From positions 1-30,611 of the forward strand of contig JAAMPI010000602.1 of assembly GCA_013054445.1 (NCBI GenBank): a DNA stretch of 30,611 nucleotides. The letters are read 5' to 3'. This DNA is from Cudoniella acicularis. Taxonomy: Eukaryota; Ascomycota; Leotiomycetes; Helotiales; Helotiaceae. The notes below the pieces were generated by a model. That model had not been told where the DNA came from. It did no database searches and was given only the letters and a program-made list of their open reading frames with translations. The translations under genes and the position numbers were made by a program. Below, piece by piece: positions 1-7,676 of the stretch (positions within the stretch are counted from its first letter, which is position 1; each line of letters opens with the position of its first letter).

Positions 1-408
1 AGCTGCTGAATAGGGACGCTTGCTATTGTTGCACACTCAAATGGAAGTCGCGATTGTCGTCACGGGAGCGAGATGGATGACTAATCACGGAAAAGCTATT
101 CTCCGACGTCATGTCCCATGTTTTTGCGGCCCAGTCCCTTGCGCTTCTCCGACACATCACTTGATACTGTGAGTCTCCCACACAAGAAGGCTTCGATTCT
201 AATGGCAAAGAAAATAACGATAAACGCTCTATCAGTACTATGACTGAAATCATTACACCTCATGCTACATGCAAGTTGCACACAGTCTTCGACTTTTGAA
301 CCAGCCGGCGGCTGCTGTCAGGATTTCGCATCCAACCAGTCTTTCAGCAAGGACTAGAAGCCTCTCACGTCTTGCTTTCGTCCCCTTGAACTTTTCATTG
401 TTGCCCGC
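1..408. other. Flank without a recognisable gene
   Basis: I see no convincing gene here. Short open frames exist on the minus strand (about 23-281) but have no recognisable motif, splice structure or family pattern. The stretch is probably the 3' flank of the minus-strand gene that ends at 409. Confidence 0.4.
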
Positions 409-1122
409 TCAGTCGAAAACCCTTGAGTCGTTTCCAATACCCTGCAACTTCCAATGCTCCCAAGCGCTCAGGCTCTTTGAATATGCCACTCTCTCGAATG
501 CAACAATAGGAAGTTCTGCAGCATCGTTTGCCCCGCGGTATCGAAAGTCCGATTCTTTGGCCTGTCCGAGGAATACCGCTGGGCCAAAGAAGATCGCTGG
601 CAACGGAACTAGAATTCCAGTCACGGCCTTCTCCTTCCCAAGAGTTTCCATAATGTACCCTCCCAATGCATGGCAGAGCTTTGAGACTTCGCCGTATGTT
701 ACCATTCCTCCAAGCTTCTCTGCCATTACGTCTTCGGTTTTGTTGATTAATTTGGCCATCCTTGCAAGCTCTTCGTTCGCTGAAATCGTGGATTCCAACC
801 CCTTTCCGCAGTTCCCGAGCTCTTGAAAGGTCGCGTTGAGTTCATGAAGCAAGTTTCGCAGAACGTGGTTTTGGCGGTCGAGTGATTGATCGAGTGCGCG
901 CCTATTATTATTGTATCTTTTTTCTACTCCTCTGTATCTCGTTTTCATTTCGTTGCGCCTTTCTGTGATGATATTCAAAGTTCTTTGGAGGGTATTCTGC
1001 ATCGCTACGAAGTTTTTCATAGAAGTCTCTCGAGCGGCTCGGGCTTCGTTTATTCGTTTCTGGTTGGCCGCCATCTCGCTTCTGTTCCAGAAATAATCCA
1101 TGGGGTGTTTTGTTGAGGCCAT
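409..1122 (-). CDS. Hypothetical coiled-coil protein, 237 aa
   Basis: This is an uninterrupted 237-codon frame on the minus strand from the ATG at 1120-1122 to the TGA at 409-411. Residues about 15-100 are rich in Arg, Lys, Glu, Gln, Asn and Leu and look like an extended helical or coiled-coil region. A hydrophobic, Pro/Gly-containing segment lies at residues about 168-187 (starting TGILVPLPAIFFGP) and could be membrane-associated. There is no N-terminal signal peptide. Upstream is a good candidate 5'-UTR intron (1199-1268), which supports transcription from this strand. A 185-codon frame on the plus strand overlaps the 3' half, but it lacks splice or family support and I treat it as a shadow. 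I do not recognise the family. A role in vesicle or membrane scaffolding would be speculation. Confidence 0.6.
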   Translation of the reverse strand: MASTKHPMDYFWNRSEMAANQKRINEARAARETSMKNFVAMQNTLQRTLNIITERRNEMKTRYRGVEKRYNNNRRALDQSLDRQNHVLRNLLHELNATFQELGNCGKGLESTISANEELARMAKLINKTEDVMAEKLGGMVTYGEVSKLCHALGGYIMETLGKEKAVTGILVPLPAIFFGPAVFLGQAKESDFRYRGANDAAELPIVAFERVAYSKSLSAWEHWKLQGIGNDSRVFD

Positions 1123-1198
1123 GATGGATGATAATAGCTCTGTGGACGAACTTGGAAATTTGATGAGTTTTGCGCGTTGAATGCTCCGGAAAATTGTT

Positions 1199-1268
1199 CT
1201 GAGAAAACTGTTAGCAGTTAAGATTCAAGACAGACATCGGTCAAGTCTTTGGGCTCATGGATACTCAC
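1199..1268 (-). other. Predicted 5'-UTR intron of the 237-aa gene
   Basis: Read on the minus strand, the sequence has a GTGAGT donor (at 1268), a GCTAACAG branch-like motif, and a TTTCTCAG acceptor ending at 1199. The 70-nt length is normal for filamentous fungi. It sits about 77 nt upstream of the ATG at 1122, so it would be spliced from the leader. An alternative acceptor is the CTAACAG itself. Confidence 0.5.
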
Positions 1269-1574
1269 GAAATGGGCTTTTCTGCGTCTGTTAGCAATAT
1301 ATGGCGGCGGAGCATGGACAGTGGGTTGAATAAATACCCAGATAAATGAAATGATACTGAAGTTGCGAAGTCTAGACGGGAGCTGGCTCGGAGCAAGGAG
1401 ATCCCGAAAAGGCAGTCACTTGTCGAGAACTTGCGCTTGCCCGCCGAAACCCTGCATCAGCATGTGACGTGGTATTGACTAGTCAAGATCTTGTTTTCTA
1501 AGTTCCTTCCTTCAGATTCCCATTTCTAGGTTTCTCTACCAATACAAATCAGAAGTAACTCGTAAAATTACTTT

Positions 1575-1972
1575 ATCTCGTGTAAGTACCTCTCCTCGTG
1601 TGAGCGCCTCTCCTCGTGTAAGTTTCCCTCTTCGTGTGAGTACATCTCCTCTCCTCGTACGAGAACTTCGTTTATTTTATGTTCTGTTTTATCAAAGAAT
1701 ACTTGTTTTATTATATTTAAATAATAAACTGCACCAGGTACTTTTTATGGGATCTGTGCCCCGCATAAACTGCCCCCTAGCAATTGATCCCTTTAAAGGT
1801 TACCACTCCTTGTATAAGATCATAAGTGCTTTGTCTCGTATAAGTACTTCTCCTCGTGCGAGTGCCTGTCCTTAACCCGTGTGAGTGCCTCTCCTCTCCT
1901 TGTATGAGTACCTCTCCTCTTGTGAGTACCCCTCCTCCTTGCGAGTGCCTCTCCTCGTGTGAGTACCTCTTC
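1575..1972. repeat. Degenerate 18-bp minisatellite in two blocks
   Basis: Two clusters (about 1575-1675 and 1830-1972) are built from a degenerate 18-bp unit close to GTGTGAGTACCTCTCCTC, with unit variants such as GTGTAAGT and GTGCGAGTG, and some units expanded by an extra CTCTC. An AT-rich spacer of about 150 bp separates the blocks. The unit length is divisible by three, so long open frames with Arg/Gly/Thr/His repeats appear on the minus strand. I take these as a by-product and not as a protein. Four to five units are visible in the first block and about seven in the second. Confidence 0.8.
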
Positions 1973-2125
1973 CTAAATCCACGCAACTTTGTTGATATAA
2001 AGCCTGACCGTCAAATCTAACTGTTCCGAGACAGCTAGAATATTTTTTTATTGAAAGACTGTAATTCTGCAGTTTAATACTCGTTAACCACCTGCAACAA
2101 TTCTTATATTGGGTAGGAAAATAGT

Positions 2126-2383
2126 TTAATAGGCAGTATTTTCCATTTTGATGTCTATCTCTGCAGCTGAATCCCACGTCCCCCGAAGTCTACCGGAACT
2201 ACCCCACGATGAGCTAAGCTCCAAGTCCAACGCTGGAGACTCTATCTTCATTGCTCCTCCACCATACTCTAACTCATGCCCGGGTCTATCCTCGAACTTC
2301 CCCACGTCTGTGGCCCCATTATCCATTTCCTCACTTCTCACTGCACACCCCCCATCCCCCTGTCTTAGGCTACCGACTCACTC
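2126..2383. other. Ambiguous short open frames, no gene called
   Basis: Overlapping frames of 71 codons (minus, 2126-2341) and 79 codons (plus, 2148-2387) lie immediately downstream of the 77-aa minus-strand gene. The minus frame could be a further exon of that gene, but I found no clean donor/acceptor pair that joins them. Neither frame has a recognisable domain. Confidence 0.2.
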
Positions 2384-2617
2384 CTAAAACTTAATATTAT
2401 CGACATCCTTCACCAACTGAGAAATATTGCGACTCGTCTCTAGCAATTGCTCATGCGCCTTTTCCAAAGCTCGGATATATCTGAGTACCGTCTCGGGATT
2501 CTGGTTCACAGCTGACTGGAGGTCACGAGCGTTTGCATATGGGGAAGGCGGCGACGTAGTCTGGGTGCCTGTTGAGGTGGCCGGTGAGAACCCCTGATTT
2601 CCGGTTGTGGTTGGCAT
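2384..2617 (-). CDS. Small hypothetical protein, 77 aa
   Basis: A single-exon frame runs on the minus strand from the ATG at 2615-2617 to the TAG at 2384-2386. The first 27 residues are low-complexity (Thr, Ser, Pro, Gly). Residues about 32-77 are predicted to be amphipathic helix, with a well-spaced pattern around LRYIRALEKAHEQLLETS and an acidic/hydrophobic end. This organisation (disordered head, helical tail) is common in small subunits of coiled-coil complexes, but I cannot place it in a family. A clean 5'-UTR intron (2682-2729) lies 65 nt upstream and argues that this small gene is real. Confidence 0.55.
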   Translation of the reverse strand: MPTTTGNQGFSPATSTGTQTTSPPSPYANARDLQSAVNQNPETVLRYIRALEKAHEQLLETSRNISQLVKDVDNIKF

Positions 2618-2681
2618 TTTGCGGATGATATGAGTTTTATTTATTGGTACCGTGTAAGTATGTTGTGCTTCTATGGAGGAT

Positions 2682-2729
2682 CTATGTTAGATGATGTTCA
2701 TTGAAGGTTTTATAAGAAACGTTACTTAC
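2682..2729 (-). other. Predicted 5'-UTR intron of the 77-aa gene
   Basis: On the minus strand there is a GTAAGT donor at 2729, a perfect CTAAC branch motif (2686-2690 as its complement) and a TAG acceptor ending at 2682. The length is 48 nt. Confidence 0.6.
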
Positions 2730-3935
2730 GTGGTTGGTATTCTTGACACTCCTCGAAGACTTAAGACGCTGCTCTGTGGTTTTCGGATTTTGTGTGTGGC
2801 AGGGAATACATTCAGGAGCATTTAAGTGTTGAAAGTTGATTTATTATATACCCCAAGTCAGTGATATAGTGATGCGGTATCCAAAACTATTGGAATCAGA
2901 GACACACAAATATTGTAAACAAATGATTCACAGGAGGCAAAAGAGACGATTGGTTATTCAATATAATTAATTGCATAAGGCCACTATGAACAGTGAGTAT
3001 ATGATTGCTTGAACAATTCACAGGCGGAGATTCACCTAGATTTACGGGGTTTCTTTAGTATGTGAAACCTTCTGGCCTTTGGTTCCTTATTTCGACGACA
3101 CGCGCCGTGAATGAAAGCCATACAGCCATAATCAAATTCAAAGCCTACAATTGTAACATTCTACAAGATCTAGAAGCGGGCACTCAGACAATTTAAATTT
3201 ATTAGAATCGGAATCGGAAATAGCGACCAAGCACAACGATTCCTAAAAGAGTTTCGTCGACTTTATTGAACCACACACTGGCGAGCTTTATATCCTCAAA
3301 AGATTTCTTTGGGAATTTGAGGCCTGTAAGGCTGCGTTGACTACTTCTCCTGTTTTTGTTATTAAACCCCACAATATTATTTGAAAATTGTTATTTCGTG
3401 AGATATGTAAAAGAGGTTCTGAGTTATTTGGAAGTACGGGTGAAGTGCTGGGACGGCAAGTGTCACAAAAGAGAAAGAGAAAGCTTAAGAAAAAGAAGGG
3501 TATTGCTGAGATTGCAAATGTCGAAATATTAATTCTTTGGAATTCTAGGGAGATAGAAGTATAACACTACTGCCTCCTTACTCAAAAATATCGAGGTTGT
3601 TCGCATCTTTCACGCCCAACCACTTGAAATATTTAAAACAACCACAAAGTCAAAGCACGATGAAAACAGCAAGGATTTCAGTTAATAACCGTGATTAGGG
3701 GTTCGCATCGTTTCAAGAAAACCTGGAAACGCGAAAGTGTTCTTGGTGAGTTCGTGGTTTGTGAGGAAAGGGGGTACTAGCCTAGAGCTCGAAGGATAAT
3801 CACAATATATATTTTCATCTCAGGGAAATTCCATTCATAGTTCATACTTCATTACTTCGTACTCATGACATTATTTACTTCATGATCATGATCATCCCAT
3901 CACTTCTTCGTAGGTCGTCAACACCAACGACCACC
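2730..3935. other. AT-rich intergenic stretch
   Basis: I see no gene, RNA gene or clear repeat here. The sequence is AT-rich with frequent stops in all frames. The plus-strand frame at 3882-4100 is antisense to the last exon of the secreted-protein gene and is rejected. Confidence 0.4.
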
Positions 3936-4913
3936 TCACAGAAGATTCGCGCAAGGTCCAGGGCCGTAGAAACTTCCCGTGCCGGGACTGCTGATGTCGT
4001 AAACACCATAGGGACAGTAGCCAGTTGGGGTCTGCGAGCCACTGGTCTCAACAGCGATGTAGCAAATGTTGTTGAAGAATTCGTAGACGAAGCACTTTGA
4101 TCCGACAGCATAGCATACTGCGCAGCATTCTTGTTCGGAACGTGCGGAGGCACCCAGTGAAAGTCCAACGCCGGCTTGAATACTACCGCCGAGGTATTTG
4201 TAACCGTAGTTGTTGTTTGGGTCGCAGACTGTATGGATAAAAAGTTAGTTCGGTATTGTCTTGATCGGCGTCGAAGTATTTTGAGAATGTATTGGACTTT
4301 CTTACCAGGAACGACGGAAGTGCTGGTGGTTGAGGTGTGGACAAGTGCCTAATGCGTTGTCAAAAAGTATCCTTGGGAGTAAGAGGAAAGTGGACCTACC
4401 GGCGTGGGAGCTGTGGTGGTAGTTCTGGTTATTGAAGCACAGGAACAGGCACTTGAGTAGCGCGAGGTACCGGAGCAGGCCGAAGCATATGTAGGAACGT
4501 TCACGGGAACACTCGTCACTTGTCTAGGAGCGACAGCTGCCGCGTATGGGGTGGTGGTAGGCACAGGAGGAAGAAGTATAGTATCCAAGTNATCCCGCAT
4601 CAGGAGCTGCAGTTCTCTTTGCATTGGAACCAATGACCGAGTATGAAGTTGTGGTGATTGTGGTTGTGGTAGTTCTGGATCACAGAGTAAGTAGGCGTTT
4701 GGGATAATAGGAGAGAAGTAAGTACGGTGTTGCTGGATATACAGTTTCAATCATGAAGCTTGAGCAGTCTGCCGTGTGGATGGACTGTTCAGAGGCATCA
4801 TAACGAGTTCCTGTTACTGCTCGAGCACAGTTGTCGGCATTGCAACCACGTTTGTTAAGAAGCGATCCGGTTGATCCCGAAAGAAGACAAAAAAAGATGA
4901 GATTGGCCTTCAT
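3936..4913 (-). CDS. Secreted Cys-rich protein, PAN/Apple-like C-terminus
   Basis: I reconstruct four exons on the minus strand: 4913-4726, 4674-4400, 4348-4306 and 4228-3936, with introns 4725-4675, 4399-4349 and 4305-4229. The last intron has a perfect CTAAC branch motif. The start MKANLIFFCLLSGSTGS is a signal peptide, followed by a Lys-Arg (Kex2-type) site and the GCNADNCARAVTGTR pattern found at the mature start of many fungal secreted proteins. A Thr-rich linker follows, then the motif YASACSGTSRYSSACSC typical of that family. A C-terminal Cys-rich module with ECCAVCYAVGSKCFVYEF and a later GYCPYG/YGPGPC end resembles a PAN/Apple-like domain. With the ambiguous N at 4591 removed, the exons total 798 nt (265 aa plus stop) in one frame. 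With it present, exon 2 shifts frame. The protein is probably extracellular or in the cell wall; its ligand is unknown. Confidence 0.75.
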
Positions 4914-7200
4914 TCTGATTGCTGCTATTTGTGACTATTACTCTGAGTCGTGTTGAGTGTCAAGATTCCTGCCAGAGGCATAGCCCTATTTAAGAGAAAA
5001 GGTCACAATTGCCAAGTCTTGCCCGTCCCGTCTTTCTTCGCCCGTCTCTCTTCACCATTCCGTTTACATCCCGGTAGCAACATTGAGTTCCAAATCTAGA
5101 ATTCTCGAAAAGTCGAGATTCCGTCCTGCCTGTGATTATTGAAAGAGGCGTTGAGGGGAATTCCGGATTCGCAGTTTCCGAGACATTCAGCCGCGAGGTC
5201 TCACTTCTCTTTGCTAGAGATGCCATTGCTTGTTGGGATGAGATAATAATGTTTCACAACACGAATGAAGAGCGTACTACGTATTCCACAGATGTTTTGT
5301 CGAGGTCCCCGTGACGGTGGTGAAGCGGGGTGGTGGGGTTTTGGCGGATTCCGAGAGCGGCTTCGAGGGTATATCGTAGAACTATCAATTCTCTATGGCC
5401 AGGTCTTTAACATGGGCTTGAAAAATGACAAGTGGCGGCTGCTGAAGTGTGACGTGGACGATTAGTTTCTAAAAAGGCTTATAACATACGTGGTTCTTTT
5501 CCTTTGATGTTGATTGCTTCGAGAATAAACACAAGAATGGCATCCTGAAAGAGCAAGTATGATTTGGAGGCACAATATGCGAGGTGTGCAAATGCACATA
5601 TTTTATATCTGTGGGTCCGTGATGTTATAAATTCTTGAGGATTTCACAATGATAATAATCTGAATTGGTCAATATATTTTCGGTAGGGAACTTTCCCGAA
5701 GCCTTTCGTGGCTAGCAATTCCGCCTTGAGCAACTCAGAGTCCTCATCCCTCCTGCTTGAAAAAGCAACAAAGTATCATCCGCATGAAAACCTGGTTATA
5801 CTAACGCCGTTCTGACAGCCACAAAAGACAAAACTGGTAAATATTATAACTCATGGTGTTGAAATAATTTCTCTTGAATATGCAAGCATGGAGCTAAAAT
5901 ACCATAATAATCAATTATCGCAATTTCAGTCGAAATGGGCTGGCAGAAAACTAGGTCTGCAAAGCTGAACTCGCCCAAATCAAGAACATACCCAGTTAAA
6001 CGTATGCTTTTCCCAGGCTGTATGACTATGCAGTCATGCCTGCGCATGCAGCTGGATTTTAAAACACATCAACGGCGGAAAAGCTGCCAATACCCCGTAA
6101 GTGTGTCACTACTATGAAGGTAACTTAGAAATTTGGTAATGCGTATAGGAGCATAATAAACGGGTGCTGCCTGAGAGCTTGTTCGATTAACGCTGCGAGA
6201 AAATGTGTGCCATCAAGCGTCTTGATATTCGACGATTCGTGGCTCGAGGAAGATGGATGTTCATAACCTAGGATCTCAAACAATTGCTGCGTTGGGGAAA
6301 TCCCGACTTGCTGCGATGCTCAATAAAGGAGATCGTTTATGAAGACGAATTTGTAGAAGTCGCAGTTTGAGGCTACGTACATATGTGAGGTTGAGGTTGC
6401 AAAAATTGGAGGGCAAAGATTCCATCACGCCTACGCGAGAATTGTGGAGCGTGTCTAGAGTCCTACGGCTTTTTTCCGGGTAAGTAGACTCTTAACCTAA
6501 GTAGTCTTAGATATCAGAATAAGGATTTCCATTCACAAATAAAGCGGTTGCGCAACAACATCGGGGATGTATTTCAGGTCTAAAAAATACATCCCCGCGA
6601 TTGTTGTTTCCGTTTTGGGAAGGTTTGGTATATCTGCAAGTATCAGCCTCGCCTGGAGAACATAGCCTCGCCGACTCAGCTAAGGGGGAAAACGCGCCGC
6701 TTTAAATTTTTTTTTTTTGGAAACTCCACGTGATAGTGAGAAACACGCTACTTTTATTTCGCGAGTACTTGCATCTGGAACTTCCTTAGGTGCCACGGTA
6801 GCAATTTTGATACCTTGGCACATTATTTTGTCTGCCACATGTTTTGTTTAAGATATACTTTTTTAATATCACGTTCCTGCCTGCTACACTTCTGCGTCGG
6901 CGACTTCTAAAAAGAATAATCGCACTGGTAACCATTAATTTTTGAATCATTAATCATCTAATAAGAGTATTTTGTCTACAATATTTTCCAGCGATCTACG
7001 AAAAGTTATAGCCAGTCTAGGCTGAATTCCTAAGTACAATTTTTACTGAATAAATCTTACATACTTTCTTATTCTTCAAGCGGAAATTTTACGAAATTTG
7101 GCTTTTTTTATTTATAGGATTTTATAGGACTTACAGGGCCCCCTCTTAGCTTCAAGGGGTTTTAGCAAGGGGGTTGAGCCGTGTAATGTGTTGACTTCGC
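4914..7200. other. Long stretch without a convincing gene
   Basis: Several 60-80-codon frames occur (4990-5226 -, 5132-5465 +, 5844-6117 both strands), but none has a motif, intron signals or neighbours that support it. The minus frame at 5844-6047 is the most protein-like by composition, but I cannot identify it. The region contains the inverted repeat at 6541-6616 and a T-run near 6708-6719. Confidence 0.35.
6541..6616. repeat. Imperfect inverted repeat / hairpin
   Basis: The left arm (core 6553-6574) and right arm (core 6585-6606) are reverse complements. A 13-bp perfect stem (CGGGGATGTATTT) is followed by three mismatches and six more pairs (CAACAA), around a 10-nt loop at 6575-6584. Weaker pairing (AAAnCGG) extends the structure to 6541 and 6616. 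It could be a decayed small MITE or a cruciform-forming element. No flanking target-site duplication is obvious. Confidence 0.75.
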
Positions 7201-7214
7201 TCCTAGGCCTGGAA

Positions 7215-7421
7215 TTACTCAAACCCTACACAGTTATCCTTCTCGGCGCTTATTTGACCTCTGGGCCGCTCTTTGCTTGGGTCATCATGTTCTATCTCCT
7301 TTATACCGGAGCTTACTTCCTTGAATTCTTTGGCTAGAAACGAGGACCAGGAAACAATATTCGGAACCTGATTGTTGTCGGTTCGAGATCCCCATTTGGA
7401 TTTATCGAGACTGTCTGCCAT
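7215..7421 (-). CDS. Possible 68-aa ORF, uncertain
   Basis: A minus-strand frame from the ATG at 7419-7421 to 7215 is rich in charged residues (SGIKEIEHDDPSKERPRGQ). It would be divergent from the recombinase gene. The ATG lies inside a 13-bp triplicated repeat (7411-7449). There is no family match I recognise and no introns, so it may be chance. Confidence 0.2.
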   Translation of the reverse strand: MADSLDKSKWGSRTDNNQVPNIVSWSSFLAKEFKEVSSGIKEIEHDDPSKERPRGQISAEKDNCVGFE

Positions 7422-7449
7422 TGCTGCCTGCCATCGCTGTCTACCATCA
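7411..7449. repeat. Three tandem 13-bp repeats
   Basis: Units CTGTCTGCCATTG (7411-7423), CTGCCTGCCATCG (7424-7436) and CTGTCTACCATCA (7437-7449) lie head-to-tail about 230 bp upstream of the recombinase start codon. They could be short iterons near an element edge or simple slippage products. Confidence 0.7.
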
Positions 7450-7506
7450 AGGACTGAATCTAAGATTCCAAAAACCTAGAATCTAAGATCTGGAAATATG
7501 TAAGTT

Positions 7507-7676
7507 ATGCCACCTCCACCCTCTCCCTCCTTTCTTTTTTGGAGAATCTCTTATATGCCTATCCCCCCACTCCCATCCTTTCTATCTTAGTTAAATAGTG
7601 GTTGTTACCTTGTTATAAGGAATAAATATATTGTTTAAGTTTAGGTTTTAACAAATACTTTCTTAGATTTCCTATT
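7507..7676 (+). promoter_or_regulatory. Pyrimidine-rich promoter region of recombinase gene
   Basis: Two CT-rich tracts (about 7507-7540 and 7557-7585) precede the ATG at 7677. They are followed by an AT-rich stretch with TATA-like words (AATAAATATATTG near 7620-7633). CT-rich tracts upstream of start sites are common in filamentous fungal promoters. Assignment is by position and composition only. Confidence 0.35.

Noticed and set aside
269..826. 185-codon open frame on the plus strand
   Set aside because: It overlaps the better supported minus-strand coiled-coil gene and has low-complexity Ser/Pro/Ala composition with no motif; it is probably an antisense shadow.
1777..2177. Minus-strand frames rich in Arg, Gly, Thr and His repeats
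   Set aside because: They are translations of the 18-bp minisatellite, whose period is divisible by three; there is no splice or start context.
3882..4100. Plus-strand 72-codon frame
   Set aside because: It is antisense to the last exon of the secreted-protein gene, whose splice structure and Cys pattern are convincing.
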